From Arsenicicoccus sp. oral taxon 190 (GTDB lineage Bacteria; Actinomycetota; Actinomycetes; Actinomycetales; Dermatophilaceae), in the NCBI RefSeq assembly GCF_001189535.1, contig NZ_CP012070.1:496001-560000 (forward strand): a stretch of 64,000 bases of DNA, in the 5' to 3' direction. This document shows, one piece after another, positions 24,242 to 34,667 of this stretch; the first letter of the stretch is position 1; each line of letters opens with the position of its first letter. A program made the translations under genes and the position numbers. The notes beneath the pieces are model-generated. The model had not been told where the DNA came from and did not search any database. It worked only from the letters and a program-made list of their open reading frames with translations.

Positions 24242-25393
24242 TCAGCCTAGCGGCGGGGCCTGGCCGAGCGAGCGCCGCGCCGCTTCCTCCGCCTCGGCCC
24301 CGCGCTGGTGGGCGGCGGCGGTGTCGTCCAGCGCGGCATACACCTCGCCGAAGGCCTGCTTGAGCCGGCCGATCCCGCCGGCCTCCCCGGACCCGGCGGT
24401 GCCGGCCACCCGGCCCGCGGCATCCTCCAGCATCCCGGTCGACGAGCGGTCCATCCCCTGGATCCGGTCCAGCACCAGCCGCTGGCCGCGCAGCGCGTCG
24501 GACACGACGACGGCGGTGCGCAACGCCGCCAGCGTCGTGCTCGCCGCCCGGTCGATGCCCGCCACGAGCAGCTCGTTGTTGGACCGCACGATGTCCAGCG
24601 CCAGGTAGCCCTGGGTGCAGACAGCGATGTGGGTCAGCAGGTCCTGGTGCTTCTGACGGGCGGCACGCTGCACCCGGTCCCGCAGCGCCGCCACCTGCTC
24701 CGGGGCCGCCACCTGCGCCAGGGCCCGCTCCAGCTGGTCGTCGATGGCGCCGGCCAGCAGGGAGTACTCCTGCAGCTGGCCCATCAGCCGCCACAGGTTG
24801 GCCTTCTCCCCCGCGATCGCGGCGTTGTCCTTGCGCAGCTCGTCCTGGTCGGTGCGCAGCGCGAGGATGAGCAGGTTGATGCGGTCCTGGCTGGCGTAGT
24901 AGCGCTCGAAGTAGTCGGCGACCCGGTCGCCCATCGGGACGAGCCCCAGCAGCTTGCGCGCCGGCTTGTCCAGGTCGGCCGGGTCCAGGGCCTCCACCTC
25001 GCGCCGCAGCTGCACCAGCTGCTCGGACGCCGCCTGCTCCGGGCCGCCCTGACGGCGCCCCACCGACGCGGCGCGGGCCTGCCGGTCCAGCATCCGCCGC
25101 GAGAGCTGCGCGGACGCCGCCACCTCGGCGTCCCCCATCGTCGTGATGTCCCGGACCCGGGCGTCGAGCGCCGGGGAGTGCGGGTCCAGAGCGAGCACGT
25201 CCCGCACGAAGGCCCCGGCGTTGCGGCGCAGCGCCTCCGCCGTCGCCGGGTCCACGGCAGGACCGGCCGGCGCCTGGGCGGCGGCGGGCTGGGAGGTGGC
25301 GGACTGGGAGGCGGTGGCGGGCGGCATACGGCCTGCGGTCGCGGCGCCCTCCCCCTCGGGAGGGGTGAGCGGGGTCAGGTCGAGCGACGACAT
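24242..25393 (-). CDS. TelA/KlaA-family toxic anion resistance protein
   Basis: 383 residues. A Pro/Ala/Thr-rich N-terminus (1-50) precedes a long all-helical body with family phrases such as DPADLDKPARKLLGLVPMGD, VADYFERYYASQ, INLLILALRTDQDELRKDNA and IVRSNNELLVAGIDRAASTT. GGAGGTGGC precedes the ATG. TelA proteins are linked to tellurite, nisin and cell-envelope stress resistance, but the biochemical role is unsettled. The gene is first in a two-gene unit with the XpaC-like protein, and no TerD-type tellurite genes are near. Confidence 0.85.
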   Translation of the reverse strand: MSSLDLTPLTPPEGEGAATAGRMPPATASQSATSQPAAAQAPAGPAVDPATAEALRRNAGAFVRDVLALDPHSPALDARVRDITTMGDAEVAASAQLSRRMLDRQARAASVGRRQGGPEQAASEQLVQLRREVEALDPADLDKPARKLLGLVPMGDRVADYFERYYASQDRINLLILALRTDQDELRKDNAAIAGEKANLWRLMGQLQEYSLLAGAIDDQLERALAQVAAPEQVAALRDRVQRAARQKHQDLLTHIAVCTQGYLALDIVRSNNELLVAGIDRAASTTLAALRTAVVVSDALRGQRLVLDRIQGMDRSSTGMLEDAAGRVAGTAGSGEAGGIGRLKQAFGEVYAALDDTAAAHQRGAEAEEAARRSLGQAPPLG

Positions 25394-25561
25394 GCCACCT
25401 CCAACGACGCGACCGCTGCGGCCGCCAACGGGACCCTCGCATCGTGTCACACCCGCACCGCCGCCGACCGACGCGCAGCGACCACTGGGCGACCTCGCCT
25501 GGCAGGCGGCCGGGGGCCCGGGATATGAAGGAGGTCACCACCGTCTCGAGGAGGAGCGACC

Positions 25562-27523
<1,962 letters not shown>

Positions 27524-27527
27524 CCAC

Positions 27528-29087
27528 CTAGCCGGCTCGGTGCTGGCGGGGGTCCACCGCCAGCACCGGGCCGGGCACCCGCTCGACGGTGTCGCTGGTG
27601 GTGTCCCACCGCAGCAGCACCGGCGAACGCTCGGTCTGCTCGCTCGTGACCTGCACCAGGACCCGCTGGTCGTCCTCCCACGCGAGGATTGTGGCGGTCG
27701 GCGAGCGCAGCGCCAGGTTGTCGCCGCGATAGGTGGTGACGGCGCCGGTCTTCACGTCGCGGATGCTGGGCAGCGGCCCCGGCTGCACCACCCGCGAGCC
27801 GTCGGGGCTCGTGACCTGCACCTGCTCGGCGCACTCCCGTCCCCGGCGGCCGAGGTCGCTGACCGGTACCCGGTGAAGACACTGGTCGCCGGCGTCGGCG
27901 CGCAGCAGGTGGCCGGGGTCGTAGAGGTCCGCGGCGAGGGCGGTGGTCACGGGGACGTCCACCGGTTGCGGCGCCCGGCCCGGCTGCCACAGCAGGTGCC
28001 GCTGCCGCGACTGGCTGTGGTCCACGGTGACGCTGCCATCCGCACCGGTCGTGGGGGTGGTGCTCTCCGGCAGCGGGGTCACCAGCAGCACCCCCGTCGT
28101 GACCCAGGCCACCACGCTCGTGCCGCCCGGCACGCCCTGCTGGGCGACCTCGCGGCCCGAGCCGGTGTCGATGACCCGCAGGCGCAGGCCCTGGCCGGCG
28201 CCCTCCGGCCCCGACGGGGCGTCGACGAAGGCCAGGCGGCTGCCGTCGGGGCTGCCCGCGAGCCCCAGCACGTCCCCGGACCTGACCCGCCCCGGGGGCG
28301 ACTCCCCGCGCCACCACCAGATCTGCGGGGCCAGACCCCCGGGCTGGTCCGCCGACCCGGGCTCGATCAGCAGCACCACGCCGCCGTCCGGCCCGAGGGG
28401 CATCACCCCCGTCTGAGCCGGGCCGAACGGCCCCAGCGCACCAAGCATCGCCGTCCCGGACGCGCGGACCAGCCGGACCCGCCGACCCGCCTGCTCCAGC
28501 CGGGGCAGCACCGAGGTAGCACGCCCCGCCGCGGTGTCCAGCGCCGCGCGGTAGGCGCGGCCCACGTCCACCTGGCCGTCGGGGCCCAGGCTCTCGCTCG
28601 GGGTCGGGGCGGCACCCGTCGAAGGGGCACTCGTCGAGGAGTCCGTCGGTGACGGCGCGGGCGTCCCCTGGATCCGGGCCACACCGTCGACGGCCAGCCA
28701 CCCGGCGCCGGCGAGGACGACGGTGACCGCGCCGAGCGCCAACCACCGCTGACGGCGGGCGGCCGACATACGGTCTCGTAGGTGGTCGGGGGTGACCGGG
28801 CAGGAGCCGTCGACGGCGCGGGTGCGGGCCTGCGCCCAGATGGTGCGCAGCTCGTCGGCACCGGGGACGGGCAGGTCCTCGTCCCGGCACCAGCGCGCCA
28901 GCAACCTCGTCGTCGTCGCGCGGACCTGCTGCTCGTCGGGCAGCCGAGGCCCTCGGGCCAACCGGGCCAGCACGTCGGCCGTCGCGTCCGTCGCGACCTC
29001 AGGGGGCAGCACGGCCGTGGCGCAGCGCCACACGACCGGCCCGGCCTCCGCGACCAGCGCCTCCAGGTCCTCGACCACGAGCACCAC
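27528..29087 (-). CDS. Membrane-anchored protein with beta-propeller-like C-terminal region
   Basis: 519 residues, not a family I can name. Residues 1-100 are a small helical cytoplasmic domain with a sigma-factor- or zinc-less anti-sigma-like look (VATDATADVLARLARGPRLP). One transmembrane helix spans about 114-134. A Thr/Ser/Pro linker follows (to about 170), then an extracytoplasmic region with propeller-type repeats such as LAGSPDGSRLAFVDAPSG and VTSPDGSRVVQPG. Cys-containing strands (DQCLHRV, GRECAEQV) may pair. This layout resembles membrane sensors that link an outside propeller to an inside regulator, but no partner gene is adjacent. The start is a GTG; the end nearly touches acsA. Confidence 0.55.
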   Translation of the reverse strand: MVLVVEDLEALVAEAGPVVWRCATAVLPPEVATDATADVLARLARGPRLPDEQQVRATTTRLLARWCRDEDLPVPGADELRTIWAQARTRAVDGSCPVTPDHLRDRMSAARRQRWLALGAVTVVLAGAGWLAVDGVARIQGTPAPSPTDSSTSAPSTGAAPTPSESLGPDGQVDVGRAYRAALDTAAGRATSVLPRLEQAGRRVRLVRASGTAMLGALGPFGPAQTGVMPLGPDGGVVLLIEPGSADQPGGLAPQIWWWRGESPPGRVRSGDVLGLAGSPDGSRLAFVDAPSGPEGAGQGLRLRVIDTGSGREVAQQGVPGGTSVVAWVTTGVLLVTPLPESTTPTTGADGSVTVDHSQSRQRHLLWQPGRAPQPVDVPVTTALAADLYDPGHLLRADAGDQCLHRVPVSDLGRRGRECAEQVQVTSPDGSRVVQPGPLPSIRDVKTGAVTTYRGDNLALRSPTATILAWEDDQRVLVQVTSEQTERSPVLLRWDTTSDTVERVPGPVLAVDPRQHRAG

Positions 29088-29682
29088 CTCGATCCAGGTT
29101 CGTCCCGTCCTCGAGACGCGTCCCGTCGATCACAGGTTGCCCGACAGCTCCCGCCGACGCGCGGTGGACACCCGGACCGCGCCGCCGGGCATGGGCGCCC
29201 AGTCCCCGCGCGCCACGAGCACCTCGCGCAGCAGGTCCGGGCGGTCGGAGATGACGCCGTCCACGCCGAGGCTGTAGAGCCGGTCCATCACCACCGGGTC
29301 GTTGCAGGTCCAGGTGATGACGCGCACCCCCACCGAGTGGGCGAGGTGGACGACCTCCTCGACGAAGACCGGGACCCGACCCAGGTGGATCGGCACGTGC
29401 GCGAACGGCGCCGCCCCGATCCACTGCGGCACGGGGATCCCCATGCGCGAGCAGCCGATCAGCGTCGTCAGCGAGCGCCAGCCGAGGGACGTGGCGACGC
29501 CGGGGGCACCCTCCCGCACCCGCCGCAACCAGCCGTCCCACGCGCCTGCCACGCACACGCGCTCGCGGTAACGGCGGATCCGCAGCAGCTGGACCAGCGG
29601 CTCCAGCGCCACCTCGTCCTTGAGGTCGACGGAGAAGCAGGCCTCCGGGAACGCCTCCAGCGCCTCCGCCAGGGTCGGCACC

Positions 29683-29690
29683 TGCTCCTG
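29683..29690. repeat. Target-site duplication, left copy
   Basis: TGCTCCTG directly before the left end of the insertion sequence; identical to 31117-31124. Joining the host flanks through one copy restores the phosphodiesterase reading frame, which fixes the duplication at 8 bp. Confidence 0.9.
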
Positions 29691-31116
29691 GGTCAAGTCC
29701 GCTGGGGTGGTGTATGAGGTTGATCCCTCGGTTGGGCGTGTCGGTCAGGCCGTGAGGGCCTGAAGTTCGAGGTCGGTGCTCACCTCCTCGGCGTGCTGGG
29801 TGTCGACGGCTTGGGCGCGGGCGAGGACGTCGAGTCCGAGGTAGCGGCGGCCTTCGGCCCACTCGTCGTGTTGCTCGGCCAGGACGGCGCCGACGAGCCG
29901 GATGATGGATGCGCGGTCGGGGAAGATCCCGACCACGTCGGTGCGTCGGCGGATCTCGCGGTTGAGCCGTTCGTTGGGGTTGTTCGACCAGATCTGACGC
30001 CAGACCTCCTTTGGGAACGGCGTGAACGCGAGGATGTCGGCACGAGCGTCCTGGAGATGTTCGGCGACGGCGGGAAGCTTCTCGGCCAGGGCGTCGACGA
30101 CACGGTCGAACTGGGCGTGGACGGCGTCGGTGTCGGGCTGGTCGTAGATCGAGTGCAGCAACGCCTTGACCCATGGCCAGGACGACTTTGGGGTCGCGGA
30201 CATCAGGTTCGCTGCGTAGTGGGTGCGGCAGCGCTGCCAGGCAGCGCCCGGGATGGTCGCGGCGATCGCGTTCACGAGCCCGGCGTGCGCGTCGGACGTG
30301 ACGAGCTTGACGCCGGCCAGGCCGCGGGCTGTGAGGTCGCGGAAGAACGCGAGCCAGCCGGCGCCGTCCTCGCTGGTGGTGACCTGCACGCCGAGGATCT
30401 CGCGGTGCCCATCAGCGTTCACGCCGGTGGCTACCAGCACGTGCACCGGCACCACCCGCCCACCTTCGCGGACCTTGAGCACGAGCGCGTCGGCGGCGAC
30501 GAAGGTGAACGGCCCGGCCTCTTCGAGCCGACGGGTGCGGAACTGCTCGACCTGCTCGTCGAGCTCCTTGGCCATCACCGAGACCTGGGACTTCGACAAC
30601 CCGGTGATGCCGAGGGTCGCCACCAGCTTGTCCATCCGCCGGGTCGAGACCCCGAGCAGGTAGCAGGTCGCCACCACACTGGTCAGTGCTCGTTCGGCAC
30701 GCTTCCTGCGTTCGAGCAGCCACTCCGGATACAGGCTTCCCTGGCGGAGCTTGGGCACTGCGACGTCGAGAGTCCCGACCCGGGTGTCGAGGTCGCGGTG
30801 GCGGTAGCCGTTGCGGGAGTTGACCCGCTCCGGGCTCCGCTCGTTGTAGCCGGCGCCGCACACCGCGTCGGCCTGGGCGGAGAGCAGTGCGTTGACGAAC
30901 GTGGTGAGCAGCTCCCGCATCAGATCAGGGCTCGCCTGGGACAGCTGCTCGTCGAGGAAGCGGGCAGGGTCGATACTGGGTACAGCGGTCATCGTTGTGG
31001 TTCCTTCTTCGAGTCGGTTTTCGCAGATCACTCGAAGGATCCACCCGGTGGCCGCGCCTACGTTGGAGGCACGCGCTCACTCAGGTCCGTCGTACACCAC
31101 TCTGCTGGACTTCACT
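29691..31116 (-). mobile_element. IS256-family insertion sequence, complete
   Basis: A 1,426-bp element. The ends are imperfect inverted repeats of about 28 bp: 29691-29718 begins GGTCAAGTCC and includes GTGGTGTATGAG; the other end, read inward from 31116, begins AGTGAAGTCC and includes GTGGTGTACGAC (19 of 28 positions match). It is flanked by the direct repeat TGCTCCTG at 29683-29690 and 31117-31124; 8-9 bp duplications are typical of IS256. It carries one transposase gene and nothing else. Its internal G+C and codon use are lower than the neighbours, consistent with recent arrival. Confidence 0.9.
29745..30992 (-). CDS. IS256-family transposase
   Basis: 415 residues from the ATG at 30990-30992, which has AAGGAACC upstream; a longer frame to 31031 lacks a ribosome site. 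It is a DDE transposase: the N-terminal part contains NGYRHRDLDTRVGTLDVAVP, the first catalytic Asp lies in FVAADALVLKVREGG, the second in VTSDAHAGLVNAI, and the Glu in SNNPNERLNREIRRRTDVVG. GAAWQRCRTHYAANLM is the family's C/H-rich signature. The frame is intact, so the element may still move. Confidence 0.93.
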   Translation of the reverse strand: MTAVPSIDPARFLDEQLSQASPDLMRELLTTFVNALLSAQADAVCGAGYNERSPERVNSRNGYRHRDLDTRVGTLDVAVPKLRQGSLYPEWLLERRKRAERALTSVVATCYLLGVSTRRMDKLVATLGITGLSKSQVSVMAKELDEQVEQFRTRRLEEAGPFTFVAADALVLKVREGGRVVPVHVLVATGVNADGHREILGVQVTTSEDGAGWLAFFRDLTARGLAGVKLVTSDAHAGLVNAIAATIPGAAWQRCRTHYAANLMSATPKSSWPWVKALLHSIYDQPDTDAVHAQFDRVVDALAEKLPAVAEHLQDARADILAFTPFPKEVWRQIWSNNPNERLNREIRRRTDVVGIFPDRASIIRLVGAVLAEQHDEWAEGRRYLGLDVLARAQAVDTQHAEEVSTDLELQALTA

Positions 31117-31124
31117 TGCTCCTG
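31117..31124. repeat. Target-site duplication, right copy
   Basis: TGCTCCTG directly after the right end of the insertion sequence; identical to 29683-29690. The perfect identity suggests little time for decay since insertion. Confidence 0.9.
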
Positions 31125-31502
31125 GCCGCAGACGCGCAGCCGCCGCACCTGCTCCAGCGTCCGCGCCGCCACCGGGCCGGTGCCGTCTGTCACCCGGTCC
31201 AGCGTCTCGTCGTGGAAGCACACCAGGTGCCGGTCGGCCGTCAGCCGCACGTCGGACTCCAGGTAGCGCACGCCGAGCGCCACCGAACGCTCGAACGCCG
31301 CGAGGGTGTTCTCCGGTGCGAGCTGGGCACCACCGCGGTGGGCCAGCGCGAGGGGACCGGGGCCGTCGCCATACGCCATGAACCCATGGTCACCCGCCGG
31401 ACCGGCCCGGACGGCCGTTGCGGTGCAGCCGCCCGAGGTGTTCACCGGACCTTCCCGGGGAGGTCATGGGGTGGACATGAGCCCCGGCGGTCGCAGCCGC
31501 GA

Positions 31503-31508
31503 TAGGAT
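31503..31508 (+). promoter_or_regulatory. Probable -10 box upstream of nhaA
   Basis: TAGGAT lies 70 bases upstream of the nhaA ATG in the otherwise gene-free stretch 31380-31578. No convincing -35 box is present, and the start-site assignment is weak. Confidence 0.3.
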
Positions 31509-31578
31509 GGTCGACTGGTGTGCCGGGAAGTCTGGTCGGCGACGTGATCTCTCGACCCCTCATCCGGAAGGCCCCCGC

Positions 31579-32883
31579 ATGTCCACCCCCTCCCGCCTCT
31601 TCAGCCGTGGCACCTGGGCCGAGACCCAGCGCATCACGGCCGCGCTGCGCACCGAGACCGTCGGCGGAGCCGTGCTGCTCGTCGCCGCCCTCGCCGCCCT
31701 CGTGTGGGCCAACACCCCCTGGCGCGAGTCGTATGCCGCGCTCCGCGACCTGCACCTCGGGCCCGCCGCCCTGCACCTGGACCTGTCCGTCGGCCACTGG
31801 GCCGCCGACGGGCTCCTCGCGATCTTCTTCTTCGTGGCGGGCGTCGAGCTCAAGCACGAGTTCACGCGCGGCGACCTGTCCGACCCTCGCAAGGCCACCG
31901 TCCCCGTGGCGGCCGCATGCGCCGGGGTGCTGCTGCCGGCGCTGATCTTCCTGGCGGTCACCGGGATCCGTGGTGGGGGCGGCGACGTGATGCGGGGCTG
32001 GGCGGTGCCCACGGCCACCGACATCGCGTTCGCGCTCGCCGTGCTCGCCGTGATCGGCACGCACCTGCCGTCGGCGCTGCGGTCCTTTCTGCTCACCCTC
32101 GCGGTGGTGGACGACCTCATCGCCATCACGATCATCGCCGTGGCCTACACCTCCTCGCTGCAGGTGTGGGCGCTGCTCGGGGCGCTGGTGCCGCTGCTGC
32201 TCTTCGCGCTGGCGACGCGGCGCGGCTGGACCTCCCCGCTGCTGCTGGTCCCGCTGGCGCTGGTGACGTGGTGGCTGGTGCACCTGTCGGGCGTGCACGC
32301 CACCGTCGCCGGCGTCCTGCTGGGCCTGGTGACCCCGGTGGACGTCGGGCACCGGCTCGAGCACCGGGTCCGGCCGGTCTCCGCGGGCCTCGCGGTGCCG
32401 CTGTTCGCGTTCTTCGCGGCCGGGGTGACGGTGGTCGGGGGCGGCTTCGGCGACGCGGTGCGCGACCCCGCGGCCCAGGGCGTCGTGGCGGGGCTCGTGG
32501 TCGGCAAGTTCGTCGGGATCCTCGGGGGCACCTGGCTGCTCGCGCGGTTCACCCGCGCCGAGCTGGACGAGGACCTGTCCTGGTCCGACCTCGCGGGGCT
32601 GTCGCTGCTCGCCGGGATCGGCTTCACCGTCTCGCTGCTGGTGGGCGAGCTCGCCTACGGCCCCGGCTCGCCGCGGGACGAGCACGTCAAGCTCGCGGTG
32701 CTCGTCGGGTCGCTGCTGGCGGCGGTGCTGGCGACCGTGGTGCTGCGGCGGCGCAACCGCCACTACGCGCTGGTGGAGGCCCGGGAGGCGGAGGACCTCG
32801 ACGCCGGCGGCGTGCCGGACGTCTACGAGCGGCACGACCCCGCCGCGGGCGCCGGCGGCCGGGGTGGCACGCTGTCGTCATGA
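31579..32883 (+). CDS. nhaA: Na+/H+ antiporter NhaA
   Basis: 434 residues with about 12 helices. Key residues of NhaA are present: VPTATDIAFALAVLA (the Thr/Asp of the unwound helix 4), LAVVDDLIAITIIA (the two adjacent Asp that bind Na+ and H+), and the lysine of GLVVGKFVGILGG. It exports Na+ or Li+ in exchange for protons. The ATG at 31579 has GGAAGG upstream. The C-terminus carries an extra acidic, Gly-rich tail (about 40 residues). Its stop overlaps the next start (ATGA), so the YwiC-like gene is coupled to it. Confidence 0.93.
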   Translation: MSTPSRLFSRGTWAETQRITAALRTETVGGAVLLVAALAALVWANTPWRESYAALRDLHLGPAALHLDLSVGHWAADGLLAIFFFVAGVELKHEFTRGDLSDPRKATVPVAAACAGVLLPALIFLAVTGIRGGGGDVMRGWAVPTATDIAFALAVLAVIGTHLPSALRSFLLTLAVVDDLIAITIIAVAYTSSLQVWALLGALVPLLLFALATRRGWTSPLLLVPLALVTWWLVHLSGVHATVAGVLLGLVTPVDVGHRLEHRVRPVSAGLAVPLFAFFAAGVTVVGGGFGDAVRDPAAQGVVAGLVVGKFVGILGGTWLLARFTRAELDEDLSWSDLAGLSLLAGIGFTVSLLVGELAYGPGSPRDEHVKLAVLVGSLLAAVLATVVLRRRNRHYALVEAREAEDLDAGGVPDVYERHDPAAGAGGRGGTLSS

Positions 32884-33746
32884 CGCGCCGCGCCCCACGA
32901 CCGCCCGGGTGGGTGCCGCAGCAGCACGGAGCCTGGGCGATGCTCGTCGTCCCCGCCGTCGTCGGCACCACCCTGCTGGTGCGCGACCACGGCTGGCGCT
33001 GGGTGGCGCTCCCGGTCCTCGGGGTCACCCTCGTCGGCTACCTCGCCCTCAACGCGGTGACGCTGTGGCTCAAGGCGCGTCGCAAGCCGCGCTATCTCCC
33101 CCCGGTGCGCGCGTATGCCGCCACCGGCGCCCTCCTCGGCCTCGGCGTGCTGGCGACGGGGCCCGGGCTCGCGGGGTGGCTGCTCGTGGCGGCGCCCCTG
33201 CTCGCGGTGGCGCTGTGGCTGGCGTCGCAGCGGCGGGACCGAGCGCTGCTGAGCGGCGTGGTCACCGTGGCCGCCGCCTGCCTCCTCACCCCGGTGCTGT
33301 GGAGCGCGGGGCTGCCGGCCCGGGCGCCGCTGGGCGCCCTCAGCGCCGTCGCCGACGTCGCCCGGGGAGCCGGGGCGGTCCCGGCCCAACGGTTCGGTGT
33401 CGTGGTCTTCGCGACCATCGTCGAGCTGGCCTACTTCGTCGGGACGGTGGTCTACGTCAAGACGATGATCCGCGAGCGCGGCCAACGCTCGTGGTGGCGG
33501 GCATCGATCGGCTACCACGCGGCCGCGACCGCAGCCCTGGTGGCGGCGGCATGGTCCGGCATACCGGCGGGCGTCTCGGGGGTGGCCCGGTGGGGGTTGG
33601 CCGTGGTGCTGGGACTGGCCACCGCGCGAGCGTGGCTCATGCCGGTGCTGGGACCGCTGCGGGGACGACGGATCACGCCGCTGCAGGTGGGGCTGCTGGA
33701 GATCGGTTTCAGCGTGGCCGTGCTGGTCGGGCTGCTGCTGGCGTGA
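32880..33746 (+). CDS. YwiC-like membrane protein
   Basis: 288 residues with about eight helices. The N-terminal phrase GWVPQQHGAWAMLVVPAVVG is the hallmark of YwiC-like proteins (P-x-Q-H-G-A-W-x-M). The start overlaps the nhaA stop by 4 bases. YwiC-family function is not established, though in Bacillus it lies near nitrate-respiration genes. The linkage to an antiporter suggests an ion or energy-related membrane role, which is inference. One Ile ATA codon in GGCATAC is present at 33561. Confidence 0.8.
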   Translation: MTRRAPRPPGWVPQQHGAWAMLVVPAVVGTTLLVRDHGWRWVALPVLGVTLVGYLALNAVTLWLKARRKPRYLPPVRAYAATGALLGLGVLATGPGLAGWLLVAAPLLAVALWLASQRRDRALLSGVVTVAAACLLTPVLWSAGLPARAPLGALSAVADVARGAGAVPAQRFGVVVFATIVELAYFVGTVVYVKTMIRERGQRSWWRASIGYHAAATAALVAAAWSGIPAGVSGVARWGLAVVLGLATARAWLMPVLGPLRGRRITPLQVGLLEIGFSVAVLVGLLLA

Positions 33747-33910
33747 GGCAGCGGTCGGATGCGCCTCGACGGGCGGGACGGACCGGCGAGTGTGCGGAGT
33801 TCCTGCTGCCGACACCCGTTGTGGGTATGGTTTCTGCTGAATGTGTGCATGACATGACCGATCGCGGGAGACCATCGGATCGCTCGCCGAGCCACCAGAG
33901 GAGCACCCCC

Positions 33911-34567
33911 ATGTCGACGTCGTACAACGAGCAGGAGCACGAGGCCCGTCGCGCTTACCGCGACCGTGAGGCGCGGTCCTACGGGCACGACACGTCCGCG
34001 CGCACCATCGGCCAGCTCGTGGCCGACGCGACCCAGGACGTCTCGAGCATCCTGCGCAACGAGATCCAGCTGGCCAAGTCCGAGGTCAAGACCGACGTCG
34101 CCAAGGCCGGCAAGGGCATCGGCATGTTCGCCGGCGCGGGGGTCCTCGCCTTCCTCGCCCTGATCCTGCTGCTCATCGCGCTGGCCTACGGCCTCATCGC
34201 CCTCGGGCTGGCCCCTTGGCTGGCGTTCCTGATCGTGGCGGTGCTGCTGCTCGTCGTGGCCGGCATCCTCGCGATGATCGGCAAGGGCGCCCTCGCCAAG
34301 GCGAAGTTCAAGCCGGAGCGCACGATCCGCAACGCGCAGGAGACCGTCGAGGCCCTCAAGCCCAGCATCCCCGGGGCCGCGTCGTCCGCGTCGACGACCT
34401 CGCCGTCGGCGTCCTCCTACGGCTCGGCCTCCTACACCTCGCACTCGACCACCGCGCACTCGACCACGGACACGGGCCGGGTCGCCGGCGAGACCCAGGG
34501 CGCGCACCGCGTCGATGCCGACTCGGTCACCCGCACCGACACGGACGCGACGTCCACGCGCGTCTGA
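33911..34567 (+). CDS. Phage-holin-superfamily membrane protein (DUF1469-like)
   Basis: 218 residues. A charged N-terminus (EQEHEARRAYRDREAR) and an amphipathic helix (LRNEIQLAKSEVKTDVAKAG) lead into two close membrane segments (about 78-100 and 103-125), followed by a Ser/Thr-rich cytoplasmic tail. This is the actinobacterial holin superfamily 6/DUF1469 pattern. These genes are chromosomal house proteins and not signs of a prophage; no other phage gene is present. GAGGAGC precedes the ATG. It is followed by a strong terminator. Function unknown, perhaps membrane stress. Confidence 0.75.
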   Translation: MSTSYNEQEHEARRAYRDREARSYGHDTSARTIGQLVADATQDVSSILRNEIQLAKSEVKTDVAKAGKGIGMFAGAGVLAFLALILLLIALAYGLIALGLAPWLAFLIVAVLLLVVAGILAMIGKGALAKAKFKPERTIRNAQETVEALKPSIPGAASSASTTSPSASSYGSASYTSHSTTAHSTTDTGRVAGETQGAHRVDADSVTRTDTDATSTRV

Positions 34568-34580
34568 CCTCGATCGCCCG

Positions 34581-34619
34581 CGGCCGGGCCGCCCCTCCTC
34601 GCGAGGGGCGGCCCGGCCG
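34581..34619 (+). terminator. Strong hairpin terminator after the holin-family gene
   Basis: A 17-bp perfect stem (CGGCCGGGCCGCCCCTC paired with GAGGGGCGGCCCGGCCG) with a 5-base loop, 14 bases after the stop and followed by TTT. It separates this gene from the next one on the same strand. Confidence 0.85.
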
Positions 34620-34667
34620 TTTGCGTGTCGCTCGCACCGGCCGCCCCGCTTTGCAAGGATGGCGGCG

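Larger units (their letters stand above)
29130..31379 (-). pseudogene. Glycerophosphodiester phosphodiesterase gene split by an IS256-family insertion
   Basis: The 5' part (31379 down to 31117) encodes LALAHRGGAQLAPENTLAAF, then ESDVRLTADRHLVCFHDETL, the catalytic HRG, ENT and E-x-D set of the GDPD family. The 3' part (29690 down to 29130) encodes the rest: SVDLKDE, RVITWTCNDP and GVDGVISDRPDLL. Deleting 29691-31116 and one 8-bp duplicate joins the two in frame as VCGQEQVPTLAEALEA, giving an intact enzyme of about 271 residues. The intact form would hydrolyse glycerophosphodiesters to glycerol 3-phosphate. As sequenced the gene is broken: the 5' part ends in element-derived residues (VKSSRVVYDGPE). 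The start at 31379 is likely; 31445 is an alternative. Confidence 0.92.

Noticed and set aside
29130..31379. Two separate small genes for phosphodiesterase fragments
   Set aside because: The halves join in frame when the insertion sequence and one target duplicate are removed, so they are pieces of one disrupted gene.
33795..33830. SigB/SigF-type promoter (GGGTAT at 33824) before the holin-family gene
   Set aside because: The GGGTAT half is good, but the nearest GTT element is about 20 bases away, outside the usual 14-17-base spacing.
33911..34567. A holin-family protein as evidence of a prophage
   Set aside because: DUF1469/holin-superfamily proteins are ordinary chromosomal proteins in Actinobacteria, and no integrase, capsid, terminase or lysin gene occurs nearby.
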